Below are positions 14,501 through 27,058 of a DNA stretch of 64,000 bases, in pieces. Numbering within the stretch: the first letter of the stretch is position 1; every line of letters starts with the position of its first letter. The DNA lies in contig NC_092570.1 in assembly GCF_037975245.1 (NCBI RefSeq), positions 267,501 to 331,500 of the forward strand. The letters are read 5' to 3'. Both the position numbers and the translations under genes were made by a program. The notes under the pieces are model-generated. The model saw only the letters and a list, made by a program, of their open reading frames with translations, had not been told where the DNA came from and ran no database searches. Source of the stretch: Apostichopus japonicus (taxonomy: Eukaryota > Echinodermata > Holothuroidea > Aspidochirotida > Stichopodidae).

Positions 14501-17500
14501 GAGGATAAAAGTCCACCCCTAATTAAGTTTAATAGTAAAATTGGATAAAAATGACAGTATACGCTATAACAAGGGAACATGTTGCGGTTTTCGGTTCTGT
14601 AATGAGTCAAACTTCTTTAGACTGCTCGAATTTCAAATAATATTTTTGTAATGTAATGTGCCAATGTTAAAAAAGTGTTTTAAATTGGTATGAATCGCCC
14701 GTTTTTCCTTACCTCTTCAGATATTAGAGGGGGGTACCTACCAGTGAACAATTTAGGAGGGACACTCCCCCTCACCCCCCCCCCTATAAGGAGTCAAAAT
14801 TCTTTAGACTGTTCGAATTTCAAATAAATATTTTGTAATGTAATGTGACAATGTTCAAAAAGTGTTTTAAATTGGTTAAATCGCCCGTTTGTCCTTACCT
14901 CTTCAGATTTTATTGGGCAAGCTACATAGACCATCGGTCTCGCGGACCATCGGTTCTCGGAAATTCGGTCTCGCGGACCTTCGGTCTCGTGGAATTCCCC
15001 CGATATGAATAGTCTGATGTTAATGACACAGGCTCTATGTAGGCCAATATGTTCAAGTCCTGTACCTAGGCTAATTGTTCATTTAGCTTCATGAAGTAAC
15101 CAAATATTACGAAGTGTGTTGTGCAATTGTCTGACACTATTGAAACCAAAGAGAGAGCACAGAAAAATAAAAACCTGTTAAAACTGTGTATCTACTGCCA
15201 CAATCTATGTAGGTAAATAGCCTATATAAGTTAGAGTCCCAGATGTTTCGATCCTGACAGGGCTAACTTTGACAGATGCTAACTTTGAAACTAATGAGAA
15301 CATATTTAATACTGCCGATGCTGTCTTACAGTTGTAGTTACAATTATTTGACTGCTTGAATAGAGAGTTACATACAGAATAGCTGTAGTATACCGATAAT
15401 CTATTATGTTTTCGATATGTTCACTTTGTAATCTTTTGTACTTTCAATTCCACCAATTCTGGTGCGAGTTGTAACAACACCTTATCTTCCTTTAATATAT
15501 GACAACTAGTGTGTAGTATGGTCGACTCAATATTCAGCTTGCCGGGTAACTCAGTAGTCACAAACATCCAACGTTAATAACTGAAGATGCAACTTGAGGA
15601 GTTTTGTTCATGTGTGCGTGGTTGAATATTCGGGCATAAATTTGCTTGTCAAAGTGGGAGGGGGCATCATTATTGATATGTAGTCTAACTCAGCGCCATC
15701 CATTGGGTGGGGGGGGGCTAAGCTCAGGTGGGTAGAATGTCTCTCACATCGTTGCAGACTTATTCAGATACGTTACAAAGTTACTCAACAAAACATCAAT
15801 AAACAATACATCGCTGTGTAGTAGCCAAGTTGTTGGTATCCAGGATGTGTAATGTAATTGACGTACTTACAGAGTATTGGGTGTCTAGCGATAATTGAAT
15901 GAAGGGTTCATATAGTCATAGGTTTCCAAATAGTGAGCAACTTCCAGGTTATTGCAAACCAGTTAAGAAGTCGAGCAGATAGTACAGTAATAATGAACAT
16001 AATATTTAGCTATTTACACGGAGAGGCGCAATGCCTCCTGATATTAATATACAATTGATTGAATAACAAAATGTAAATATACTGCGAATATCAGGTTATA
16101 ATATCGTTTTAAACTCACGAAATTGAGAAAATGAGCGAGAGTTGTCTCAAAATGTCAATATTGCACTTCAAACACAGTAACATCGTTATCTTAGCAAATA
16201 AGGTACTAAGTTTATTATATGTTCATGCTGTTTTTATCAAGCACTGTATATATGTAGTTGTTTTGATAGACAACTCATTGGTTTCGCTTAAAGCAATAAA
16301 AATGAAACACCATTGTGGTGAGATAAAAAAAAGCACTTTAATTGAAATGCTTATATTTTCAAAACCGCAAGGAAATTGTTCAGTTATGATACATGCAACA
16401 CCTGCCCTGCTTCCAAACTTTTCATATAATTCGTCAAAGGAATGACTAAAACGGAATATCATCTGTTTGGTTTCGTCTCATTGTGTATTAACAAACACCT
16501 GGAACTATTGGACTATATTGTAGTTGCAGATGTGTTGTTTACGACAGTGACAGAGGACAAACCGGGTCACTTGTATCAAGTTACAGGTCTGGGACTACAA
16601 GCACTTCCTCCATCGACTTACACAAGTTGTCGTCACCTCCCAAGCCTTCTTAAGCATAGATGTATCTTTTCATATTTACCACATGATAGTTGATCGCTTG
16701 GCCTTAGATGACACTTACATATCAAAATCTTCACTCACTCATTCGGAGTAATACCTAAGTTTGACCAATATCGAACATTTAACTATAATGTCCGTGACGT
16801 TCCTTAAACTACAAATAAAGACAATGATAATATCTGAAACTATATATGCCAAAACAATAACTCCATTTTAGACAATGATGTATAGGCTACCTCATGTGCA
16901 GTACTGTAATTCTACTATGGTGTACCTACAGATTGATGTAACTTATAAAACAAACCAATGGCGTTCCATGTAAAACTGATATAGTTTCAGGTAACTAATC
17001 CTAGAAAAATCTTTGTGTCTTTCAAATCTGATTTGAAAGGAAAGCTACAAATTATGATCGAGATGTTATAAGTATTTGCTTTTATTTATTAGACTTTGAC
17101 CCACGTGATCGTTCAAACCATTTGATGTGCATATGAAAAAACGCCCCCATTCCCCCACCCCCACCCCCACCCCGTTCCCTTCCGCCGTAACATTTTGTTA
17201 TAGTGTGAAGTCAAAATAACACTTACGTGTAAAATCTCACAAACCTGGAGGTAAAATATGTAACATATAAGTAACAGATTAATTTGCCATCGTCAGTTTT
17301 ATTGACATTAAAGGACAAGTCAAGAGGAGCTAAAACTGGGTGAATGTCTTGAAAATCGGAAAGCACATATCAACCAAAATGACCCGCACTGGTTTTATTT
17401 AACGAGCTGTGACATCTCAACAGAAGATAGTGCCTAGAGTCATCTCAAAGATTGAAAAGCTCCCATTTGCTATACTGTATCTGTACGTGTTACTTATTTT

Positions 17501-18506
17501 CAAATGACCTCTGACATCATAATTATGAGTATCACTGTATCAGTATACTTGAGTTCACTTGTGGTTGTAGCGAGGAGGGTGCCGCTAGAGTTTTACCTTT
17601 CATATATCAAAGGATTCCCTAATCGAACGTATCATAAACAAGTTACACTCGAAATACTTGAGATATGACAGGACATGTATAATTACCGGGTAATACAATA
17701 TACTGAGCGGATTATGTCGTTATTTCTACTTTAATACGAACTTTAACTCTGTGACCTTACACCATTGTTTAACTTTAACCAGGATCATGTCTTAAGTATC
17801 TATTCCAAGTTAAAGGGAAGCATGATACGTATTAATTGACGTGACCACAAGGTTACAATCTCAACGTAAGGAACTTCGGACTGAGCCTAATAGGAGCAAC
17901 TTGACTTTCTTTTCGTTCTCATGCTCTCTGGGCATACCACTGTTTTTTGGTTTTCTGATCCGTGGCTCAAGTAAATGTTAGGCTGTGAGGATAGGGAACG
18001 AGCATTCATGGGAAGGACTGCCCCCCTATCTATCAAAGAATAGATCTATTTATATATACTTTTATACATAGGCTATTAGTATATACGTTCATCATTGCAT
18101 TTACCACATGTATACCTTATATGATACAGTATAACGTTATACTTAACGCTCACATAATTTTCTATCATTAGTATTTGAACAAGCTAAATTATCCTCAATA
18201 TTCGAATAGCCAAGTTATGATATTTGCCTCGTGTTTTGTGTGTCAAGGCAGTCAAATATAGCCTTCAAGTTTTTACTCCTTTTTGCGTGTCGGTTTACTG
18301 CCAGCCGCTGTAATCATTCGTATGTATTGAAGCCTAACGTCTGAGATCATAGCCTGGCATGGAAAGCCAATTAGGTTTTCGGCATCCTGTTTATATTAAC
18401 ACTAAACAAAACTGATTTGAAGTCAGTAGGATGTACGTGGTATATATATATATATATATATATAGATATATATATAATAATAATAATAATAAAGTCAAAC
18501 AAAGGA

Positions 18507-18601
<95 letters not shown>

Positions 18602-21600
18602 GACATATATACCTGAATAAATCACTTTGCTATGAAGTGTAAACAACAAGATTATAAATAGTGAAAATCAAAACATAAATTAACATGTGTCATGATGACA
18701 TCAAACAACTCATAGTTTGATTCACTATTATAAGTTACGAAAATTCGTCAAAAACGAATTACTTTAAGCAGTCATTTGTAGAATAAGGAACAAAAGAGTT
18801 GAAATACTATGAAGTATGTAGTATTTGTGTCTTGCCTAGCGGCAGCTAAATTGTGTTACACTATCCACCAACTGACTCATTCTTTTAACTTTTCTTCACT
18901 ATAAGTATACGTTCATTTCTTTAGGAATTGCACGTCCTTGATATAGCGATAACACATTACTCGAAATTATTAAGTGGAAGGAAAATGTGTAATCGGAGTC
19001 TGAAAGACATTGAAATGTCGCCAGCTCACGGCACTCGATAATCAATTTCTTGCTATGCCGTCAGCGTTGAGGATTGCTTTTATGCTGTACATTAGGTATA
19101 AAATCCTAAACGATTCACGATGTTTAAAGAGGTAACCAATTAAGCTTCTGTTTCAAAGATAGCTTTATATATATAAAATACGGAGCTTGTAAAGTTTTTA
19201 CAGTGATCCAGCTTCCATCACGAGAATACCCTGCTGATTTTCATAAAGTGCAAAGTCACTGGATGTCACCATTGGTCAAATTATAAAAAAAACTATAGTT
19301 CTAGGTGAAGGTTGAATGAACTTCGTACTTGCTCGTAGATGTCAAAGGTCATTTGAGGGCAACAGAAATGTAAGTCTGAAAGTTTGGTAAACATGATAAC
19401 TTTAAAAGCTTAGATGATTTTCATAGCAGATATTGGAATCAAGCTTATTGAGTACAAGTAAGCCATTGTTTTCTGTGGGTTCAAAAGTGACTTACGGTCA
19501 TCATAGCTCAGTATAAGAGCTATGCTAACCGGATATGTCTACAAAAGTAAATCTTGAATGAACATCATATGTGGTATGTGCCTTATTCTTTCAAGAGCCT
19601 TCTCCTATGACGTGTGGCAAGGAATCACTAAGCCTCTTGGGTTTCTTGTTAACTCCTGGTATGAACCTTTGCATCACTCTTACTTCATTGTCATTAATGT
19701 TGTACCTCTCTTTAGGATTTAAATGTTCTTTCTGTAAAGATAAATGCATGCAGATGAAAGTACTTCCATAGTCTCCACATCTGACGTATGATTATATTAT
19801 TATTGCAGGTGATGGTACCGCTTCAAATTTTTGGGAGCGGCGTAGATCACAGATGTTGTACGGTCAGCCTCCCGATGGGCCACCCTACTTCACCGCTGAT
19901 ATGATCAGAGCAGTTCAACCAAATGCTCGGATCATCGTTATCATACGTGAGCCGGCCTCGCGCCTCTACTCCGAATATCTTGATCTCGACTCATTTTGGC
20001 CTCTCTTTAAAAGTCCAGAGGACTTTCATGTTCGTGTCGAAGATGTGATTGGTCACTTTAATAAATGCCTTGAAACCAAACACATCGCTGGATGTGCCAG
20101 TAACTATTACCAACCAGTAAGTCAAATATAATACTATACAATTAATTATTACCTTGGTTTATTTGACTTACACGCAAAGGTCAACAAAAGTCGATAGAAG
20201 TCAGTCTGAAATCCTTGTAAACACGATCACTGCAGAAGGTACAAGTTACTGTGCGTATGGGGTCGTTGAATGCTGTTCAGTACCTCGAAGGGGGGTTTGG
20301 GTGGTACTGCCCCAGAAAGAACCAAAGCTTTGAGGTCCAATGGTGAGGCACATAAAGACTAAAAAGTCTATAGTTTGATCTAAACGCAAGCTTGTGGCAG
20401 TTAATACTTTTGAATTTTGACCTCCCAAAGTGAACGCTTCCCTATATACTGACGATTAAAGCCTCAAAAGCAAAGTTTCAATGAACATCATATACATACA
20501 TTGTGTCTAGATTTACCTTGGTGAGTATAAGAACCCATGTTGTTCTTATTTTTAGGGCAATGTCAATGTGAGTGAATAAAGCATCCTCACAGTCTGATCA
20601 CATTCGAACACTATTATATCAAGCAAAGCTTCGATGAACTTACTATCGTAGTGTTTAGCTTCACATTAGTTGGTTCAATAACCTTGTTGGTTTGTGTATG
20701 TCAAAGTAATTTCAGTTCAATGGAGTTAGCCGAGCCTGACGACCTCGTTAATGTTATTTGTAAGGTTAACTTGATACGTAAGCACATACAAATGCAAATG
20801 TCTTACTGGTATGGTAGCTATAGGAGGGAACTGTTATTGGCAATACCTTATACAGCAAACCTTGAAAACGTGTGTGCAGCCTATAGGAATGTTCTCATAT
20901 AGAGTGTGACAAGAATCACTAAGCCTAAGTTCGTGCTTTCTGCTGGTTATGCAAACAGTGATGTAGTTCGTACTCTACAACATGTGAAAGCATCATAAGT
21001 AATGATGACAACCACGGACGGATCTGAAATTAATTCTGTATAGGGCTATAATCAGGTCTGCCCTCAAGTTTGTGCCAATGTAACTACTTTTTGTTTTAGT
21101 TTTTTGGTGCGGTATTGAAATGTAAGGGGGGGGGGGGGGAGGGTAACAACCCCATATCGCCTGGATCCACGCCTTGTACTTCTCAAACATGAAAAAAATC
21201 TATATTTAAGAATATTTATCTAATTGTGGTATGACATAACTCCAAGTTGCAAGAACAACCATTTGGTCTACAGATTCTTTCTTTTCATTTTCTCTCTCAC
21301 AGAGACTTCAAGTTGGGATGTACTCAGTTCACATTAGAGAATGGATGAAGCGATTCCCACCAGAGCAAATTCTCGTTCTGAGAACAGAAGAATGGGCAAG
21401 ACAGCCAACGCTAGAGTTACAGAAGGTTTATAAATTTCTCAATCTAAGTAAGTTTTTGATGTGTTCGTCTGTTCAGAAGGATACATTCACATTCATTTTT
21501 AGTTGAAATTGCCAAATTTTCTCGTCGTATCCTAGTTGACCGTTAGTATGAAGGAAAAGTACCATCAGATGTCTGCAAGCACACTACAGTTATTAGCACA

Positions 21601-23135
21601 CTAAAGAAACAAAAAGTCTACAATAACTTAATGAGGGGAGGGGGTGGGGTTGGGGAGAATGAAGTGGTGTGAGGCCGTTGAATATTTTATTTATATGTAT
21701 ATAATTACACAGATGCCTGGCTGGTTTATCGACTAGGTACAATCCAACTTTAAAGTGGACTTTAGAAATCAATTTCCTCTGTATCACACATGACCGTTGA
21801 AGGGAAGATATGAAATACCTTGGTATTGTCATTCGTCGCACCAGGAATCACAAAATTAGGCATAAACTTACAAGGGTTAAAAGTAAAGAGATAAAAAATT
21901 ACATTAGATTGCTAGCTGTATGACAGATCTTATCAACTTATCAAAAAGTGTGCATGAATAAAGCAGTATGTTGGGGCGGGGTGGAGGGCGGGGTGGGGGC
22001 ATCCACGGGGAAATTATCTGGTGCGTCATTGTCATAACCCCTCCCCGTCATTGTCCCGCCTGCTTCTTCGCTGTCGGGCTACTTTATCACACATTCTTAT
22101 ATCTATACCCTGGTTTGTCACAAGGGCAAGGGGACACATTCGATATCATATGCGTCGGAACAGGGGCGTGCAGAGGGGCGGGTGGCCTCCTCCACTTCAA
22201 AGAAGGGACAACAGTGTGTCTCTGCCTAATCACTCACGGTATTGCTATAATACCGTATTAGCCTACACCTCCAAATGAGGCTAGTCTAAATCAGTTAGAG
22301 TACGACTCGAAGAATTACCTCACGAAAGGCTGCCAAGCTATCTGCATGCCACACAGCAAGCAACTGAAAGAATTAAAAATGTTAACGCTGGAAGTGTTGC
22401 GCGTAAAACTGCTACCGGTATGCCAGCAATGTACTAGATAACAATAGGAACTAGATAACAATAGGAGAACATGAAACAGTGAAGTCTTCGTTTACCAGGT
22501 GGTGCGAGCTGCAATAGCAACCACCCATACGGTACACAAAATCACAAGTAGAGGCCCAATAGGTATTCTTTCTGTGAGGTGTTACACTGTCAGGTAAACT
22601 AACCATTCACTGCAGCCTTTGAAGTAGCAAACGATGCCGGTATGTCACATGATCAGTAATAGGAAATTTTCGAAGTAAAGTGACTCGAATTTCCATGAAA
22701 CAATGGCATTCGTACAAAGATGAGAAAAAGCATAAAACAGTAGCAACTTTAATGTCCTATGTGGACCACCCCAGCATCCTAAAATACTTCTGTTGAAGAC
22801 TTCAGGCCCTAACATGTTTTCTGCCCCTCATGATCTGATAGCATACGCCTCTGGATATCAAGTAAGCTATGTACATTTTAATATATACAAGGATTTAAGG
22901 TAAAGGTTTTCGCGACTTATAGATGTTTTTGTAGTAAACTGTTCGTCATGATTTCTTTGCAGCTGAAATATCATCCGACGCGATTGAGTCATTTACTTCG
23001 AAAGGCAGGAAGAACCAACGCAAACCGAACAATCAACGTGTTGGAGAAATGCTACCGGAAACGAGGACTCTATTAAACTCGTTCTATCAGCCGTTTAATG
23101 AAGATTTAGCAAATGTATTGAAAGATGACAAATAG
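5484..23135 (+). CDS. CHST15-like: Carbohydrate sulfotransferase, CHST15-like (whole gene, 7 coding exons)
   Basis: The joined exons are 5484-5504, 7570-8520, 8874-9090, 12804-12893, 19809-20116, 21303-21447 and 22963-23135: 1905 nt, 634 aa, with every phase matching. The predicted product is a type II Golgi enzyme that moves sulfate from PAPS to a sugar; in the CHST15 family the acceptor is GalNAc-4-sulfate of chondroitin or dermatan. Visible in order: a basic tail, a hydrophobic anchor (residues about 8-23), a polar stem with NIT, NGT, NLT and NVS sequons, the 5'-phosphosulfate loop [11 protein letters not shown] (361-371), KEPQFW (386-391), [13 protein letters not shown], and the 3'-phosphate motif [18 protein letters not shown] (467-484) with Arg473 and Ser481. 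The protein is somewhat longer than vertebrate CHST15 (about 560 aa), mostly in the stem. The substrate is inferred from family only. The start exon is the least certain part; the catalytic exons are firm. Confidence 0.85.
7570..8520 (+). CDS. CHST15-like: CHST15-like exon: membrane anchor and stem
   Basis: This exon encodes the signal anchor ([18 protein letters not shown]) and a long hydrophilic stem with four N-glycosylation sequons, ending NLAPY at donor gtgagt (8521). The acceptor cttcaacag ends at 7569. A second, more pyrimidine-rich acceptor (ttgttgttgtttag) ends at 7452 and is also in frame; using it would add 39 residues before the anchor. Which one is used cannot be told from sequence. 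Confidence 0.75.
8874..9090 (+). CDS. CHST15-like: CHST15-like exon: PAPS 5'-phosphosulfate loop
   Basis: The acceptor ttttatag ends at 8873 and the donor gtaagc starts at 9091. The exon carries the PSB loop [11 protein letters not shown] and the KEPQFW motif typical of Golgi sulfotransferases. It ends with one base of a split codon (phase 1). Confidence 0.88.
9797..11310. repeat. 28-bp minisatellite, about 54 units
   Basis: Unit gatatggccatgacaaggtg plus tccttata. Variants differ at the 'catgac/cataac/cattac' position, plus a rarer gatacggacacgac type and a 2-bp-shorter type. The core atggccat is a palindrome. It lies in intron 3 of the sulfotransferase gene. Confidence 0.95.
12488..12705. 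repeat. Degenerate 28-36-bp tandem repeat
   Basis: About six copies of a unit like cttgtgtgctttgttgatgt followed by gttattgacct(ttggt), just upstream of the 90-nt sulfotransferase exon and its pyrimidine tract. Confidence 0.8.
12804..12893 (+). CDS. CHST15-like: CHST15-like short exon (90 nt)
   Basis: A long pyrimidine tract (tctcgtttctcttgttttctcag) precedes 12804 and the donor gtatgg follows 12893. It enters and leaves in phase 1, so it fits exactly between its neighbours. It encodes [17 protein letters not shown], then residues completing [13 protein letters not shown] across the junction. That is the segment expected between FWTR and the GDGTAS block in CHST15 relatives, so skipping the exon would keep frame but damage the fold. 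Confidence 0.85.
14053..14992. mobile_element. Foldback element with repeated GGTCCGCGAGACCGAA termini
   Basis: The left end (14053-14083) and right end (14964-14992) are inverted copies differing mainly by a 2-nt insertion. The left side repeats ggtccgcgagaccgaa several times and the right side carries inverse copies. Inside, a segment of about 110 bp is present twice (about 14610-14723 and 14798-14911). No clear target duplication and no ORF. It lies in intron 4 of the sulfotransferase gene. Family unknown. Confidence 0.65.
18441..18598. repeat. (TA)n microsatellite with TAA core
   Basis: Two TA runs separated by (taa)n and a short unique stretch, the second about 90 bp. Open frames here are only Tyr-Ile repeats. 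Confidence 0.95.
19809..20116 (+). CDS. CHST15-like: CHST15-like exon: 3'-phosphate-binding motif
   Basis: The acceptor tattgcag ends at 19808 and the donor gtaagt starts at 20117. The exon encodes DGTASNFWE, then the 3'-PB block with [11 protein letters not shown], the conserved Arg and Ser that hold the 3'-phosphate of PAPS, and a region with Cys513 and Cys522. Confidence 0.9.
21303..21447 (+). CDS. CHST15-like: CHST15-like exon: LQVGMY / LVLRTEEW block
   Basis: The acceptor tctctctcacag ends at 21302 and the donor gtaagt starts at 21448. It encodes [20 protein letters not shown] and [13 protein letters not shown]...YKFLNL, the C-terminal part of the sulfotransferase fold that follows the 3'-PB motif in CHST15 relatives. 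It leaves phase 1. Confidence 0.88.
22963..23135 (+). CDS. CHST15-like: CHST15-like terminal coding exon
   Basis: The acceptor atttctttgcag ends at 22962. The exon encodes a Lys/Arg/Asn-rich stretch, then [17 protein letters not shown], the usual C-terminal 'L..FY.PFN..LA..L' signature of the family, and stops at TAG 23133-23135. No clear AATAAA was seen in the next several hundred bases, so the 3' UTR end is unknown. Confidence 0.88.
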
Positions 23136-23782
23136 TTGTGGTAACAGAGAAATACGTGAACAGCATATCACCTACCTCCTTAGCATATTGCTATGGTATG
23201 ACTCAGTGACCCTCCACCGATCGTCAGTCGAGGGAAATAGTTCAGCCGGGTACGACTTGGATCACTACTACAGGTATACTCCCCTCCTCCTTTTTGCAAC
23301 CTCACACAAAGTATTTGTTAGCAAAACCTGCGTTTAGTGTTACTTTTATAGACCTAGTTTATAGTCTAATTATGCCTAAAAAAGCAATATTTGGTGTCTA
23401 AATTTGTATCTTTTCCGGGCCCTCTTTGCTCTCTTCGTTTTTCCGAGCCTTCTTCATAATTCCCGGGCCCCTAATTATGACGTTAATGCAATATGTAAGT
23501 AGTTTCTCCTTACATGCTCATGTCATGTGGTGGCAATATGCTGCAAACGCAAATTGCTTTAAAGAAAAGTAAGAAAGGTTCATTCTCACGAGGATAGGGA
23601 CAAAGGTCGCCGTTATGTCACGTGATGTAGGAGTCAATTACAAAGTTATACGCATGTTAACTATATAAAATGTCTATTTGGACGCATTGACCATCCTGAT
23701 TATTATCACTATTTCTTAATTAAGCAATTTGTTTTGTTTTATACAGTACCAAAATATGGTTATGTGACCATACAGCTTTAAC

Positions 23783-24262
23783 ACCCGAACCCACTGTGTG
23801 TTGAGGGATGAAATGGTGCAGGATTGTAGTGTTGGCTTCACAACATGTTCTATATTGAGTTATCCTACTAGTTATACTACCCGAACCCACTGTGTGTTGA
23901 GGGATGAAATGGTGCAGGATTGTAGTGTTGGCTTCACAACATGTTCTATGTTGAGATATCGTACTAGTTATAATATCCGAACCCACTATGTGTTGAGGGA
24001 TGAAATGGTGCAGAATTGTAGTGTTTGCTTCACAACATGTTCTTTATTGAGTTATCGTACTAGTTATAATACCCGAATCCACTGTGTGTTGAGGGATGAA
24101 ATGGTGCAGGATTGTAGTGTTGGCTTCACAACATGTTCTTTGTTGAGATATCGTACTAGTTATAATATCCGAACCCACTGTGTGTTGAGGGATGAAATGG
24201 TGCAGGATTGTAGTGTTTGCTTCACAACATGTTCTATGTTGAGATATCGTACTAGTTATTCA
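23783..24262. repeat. 96-bp tandem repeat, 5 units
   Basis: Units start at cgaacccactgtgtgttgag near 23786, 23882, 23978, 24074 and 24170, exactly 96 bp apart. Because 96 is a multiple of 3, frames stay open on both strands, which explains the 156-aa and 88-aa ORFs. It lies downstream of the sulfotransferase stop and may fall in its 3' UTR. Confidence 0.93.
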
Positions 24263-24931
24263 GTATAGCCTGAACTTTTGCATATGAAGCTCATCAGAAT
24301 TTAATAATATTCTTTTTCTAAAATGAAGATAATTTTTGAAGTCAACTTTCAAGTCTAGAGGTTAAACCAAAGTTTCTTACTCATATTGACATTTTAGTCA
24401 TTTTGTATCAAGAAGGCAAGGAGTGTTTGTACCGCTCTGGAGAATGCGTTGATATGTATTTTTATGACAGCTAGTTCTTGTATATGTATCAGTTATTCTT
24501 TTTTATTTTGTTGTTGTTATTGATTATCGTATGTGTTACGATTATGATGCTTTTATATACCGATACTGTTCTTTTAGCATACAGTACATCGGGAAATATT
24601 CAAGTTCAGTCTATTTATGGTAAAAAGAGTGTCTTGTTCTAAATACACTTAGGTCTAAAGACCACATTCTGAAGAAACTAATCTACACGTGTTACTTCTC
24701 TCTGCTGTTTTATAATTACCTTAATAACATTTCTTTTCAAAACATCCATTGTTGCGCATCGATCCTCTACATATGATCGGTCCTTAACATGAGATTCATG
24801 GACCCCAAGGGCCTATTCTGGAGACCGGGCTTGCTTTCAAATTTACATATCACCGTGACAACCAAATTGAGAGTCTGATGTAGATTATAAATGACGCAAA
24901 GCTTTCTCTCATCGTTCGTACCACTTACGTC

Positions 24932-25104
24932 TTCATCCCCAGTATCCTTCATCCCCAGTATCCTTCATCCCCAGTATCCTTCATCCCCAGTATCCTTCAT
25001 CCCCAGTATCCTTCATCCCCAGTATCCTTCATCCCCAGTATCCTTCATCCCCAGTATCCTTCATCCCCAGTATCCTTCATCCCCAGTATCCTTCATCCCC
25101 AGTA
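24932..25104. repeat. 16-bp minisatellite, about 11 units
   Basis: Near-perfect ttcatccccagtatcc. No frame of it contains a stop, so a spurious ORF crosses it. Confidence 0.95.
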
Positions 25105-25778
25105 CTATCGACCATCTCATATCTGTTATCTGTCTCTCCATAGCAATACATATAAATAAAACGGAAGAAGATAAGTGATGCGCTCGTCGATTAAGAAAAT
25201 CCTGCCAAGAAGAACGATATGTTCTAGTTTCTTGTCATATCGTATCGGAACCTGTAAAATCTAAATTAAATGTGATACCTCGATTCATTATGCTCTTCTA
25301 CATGGCAAGTTTTCAGTAAACTATAATACTCAGCCTGTTGTTGTAATTAGTACCGTACCTAAGCTAACCTAGCATAGTTGAGGGTAGTAGGCAAATGTGC
25401 GCAATTACTGGACGAGAAATAAAATAGTGATAATAAATAACCAAGGTATAGGAGGTCGGGAGTGCAAACCTTTCAAAGCATCCTTCAAGTGGATGCTCGC
25501 TTGCTGCGCCCTCAGACAGTGATTGCACTCTATATCGACCTTGATAAACCTATAGGTCACCTGAGAGATGGTATCAAACGCCCTATGTGACGGTGAAGTT
25601 GGGGACGGGGGGGGGGGGGGAGGCTCGAGGCAAGTATACAATGCAGCGAGGATACAAAGACCATTCTCCATGCACTATTCTCCCGTTACATATCTCTCAC
25701 CCTTCCACTCCATCTCTACCTCCACATTGCATTGGCCGCTGCTTCACAGAACGTTTACGTATGTTGTGTTAAAGTATG

Positions 25779-26139
25779 CATAGGCGTAGGAGGCGGGGCT
25801 GCAACCCCCAACCAATTTTTTTTGTTGGATATTCGAGCAATATGCTGAGGTTTTTTTGGGCACCTACTGAAAGAAACATAATTTGCAATGTGTTTTTCAA
25901 TGGTTAAACTGATATTTTTATGATCATTATTATTGTAACGAATTCCCCAATAATTAAAACCAATATGGAAGGTAATAACACGGCAAATGATTGTATGTTA
26001 TTGGCATGCGATGTAATAACCCTATATGGTATGCACATTAACATATTGAACGCGCGAAAATTTTTGTTATATTTTTGGGCATGTCATTACAGCCCCCTCC
26101 CCCCCCCCCCTCCAAATCAAATTGGGCTCCTACGCCTAT
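25779..26139. mobile_element. Small MITE with 8-bp TSD
   Basis: The inverted ends cataggcgtaggag and ctcctacgcctat are flanked by exact aaagtatg at 25771-25778 and 26140-26147. 361 bp, AT-rich interior with poly-pyrimidine near the right end, no coding capacity. Likely hAT-type from the 8-bp duplication. Confidence 0.72.
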
Positions 26140-26535
26140 AAAGTATGTGTGTTGTACCAACGCGACTAGATCTATCTTTGGCGCGTGATAAGTGGGCTGT
26201 GAGAAGTAGAACTGCTGTTCCAGAAGCAGAATGCAGTGTTCGACCATCACATACTTCTTCCAATTAACGTGATCCATTGCAGAAGAGTAAGGCAGGACTA
26301 CCACAGGTCTCAAAGTAAACAAAAATCTAACCATGATCACTATAGATCATTAACATTCTCATGAACAATTTACTTAAACAGCTAGGAAAAATCAGTTTCC
26401 ATTCGGAAGATATCACATATTATAATATTTATTTACACACAAAGCGGAAGACTTGATCAAGTCTAAATATGACATCATTTTTTACCAATTGCTTCCGCGT
26501 TTAATGTTTTTCCTTGTTAACTACAATGTTTATTC

Positions 26536-26770
26536 TCTGTAATGGAGATGAGTGTGCAAATTCGAAATCTAAAATATTGAACCTCTTAACACGACCTAAT
26601 GATTCAATTAGTTTCAGTGTCAACAGTTTTAACATTACCTTGAAAAAATATGAAAATAAAATAAAGAGAAATTAAATCGTTCCAGATCCTATAGTGGCTC
26701 TATGACATCACAGATTTGCATAATGTTAGCTTCTTCTGTGAAATCACAGATTTGCATAATGTAAGCTTCC
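26536..26770 (+). repeat. Dispersed repeat, copy 1
   Basis: Similar by eye, in inverted orientation, to 41530-41730: both contain variants of gtaatggagatga, ctcttaacacg(a/g)cctaatgatt, gtgtcaac, and ctctatgac(a/g)tcacagattt. Old interspersed element of unknown family. Confidence 0.6.
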
Positions 26771-26867
26771 ATGCAGGACTTTTAAGCTAGGATATCTCGC
26801 AAACGAATGTTAGCCAATGCTATGGTTGGGTTTGTGTCACCTTTAATATGCAATGCACGCTGAAACG

Positions 26868-27058
26868 TAGGCTTCAAACTGCATGTCATAGTGTAAAACC
26901 TTTCGTTTTTATTGAACACCTATATGATACTGAAAGTATAAACGTAGGCTTCAAACTGCATTTCGTTTTTGTTGAACACTTTTGATACTGATAGTATAAA
27001 CACAGGCTTCAAACTGCATGTCATAGTGTAAAACCTTTCGTTTTTTATTGAACACTTT
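26868..27058. repeat. Three partial tandem copies of a roughly 60-70-bp unit
   Basis: The unit contains aggcttcaaactgcat, gtcatagtgtaaaacctttcg and ttgaacac; the middle copy lacks the gtcatagtg part. Confidence 0.75.

Noticed and set aside
19571-19771. Possible extra sulfotransferase exon before 19809
   Set aside because: The words ggcaaggaatcac(t/a)aagcc recur near 3095 and 20909, so it belongs to a dispersed repeat, and phases already close without it.
23798-24268. 156-aa ORF with 32-residue repeats as a protein gene
   Set aside because: Period 96 bp explains the open frame on both strands; no splice or start context was seen. Kept only as a low-interest finding.
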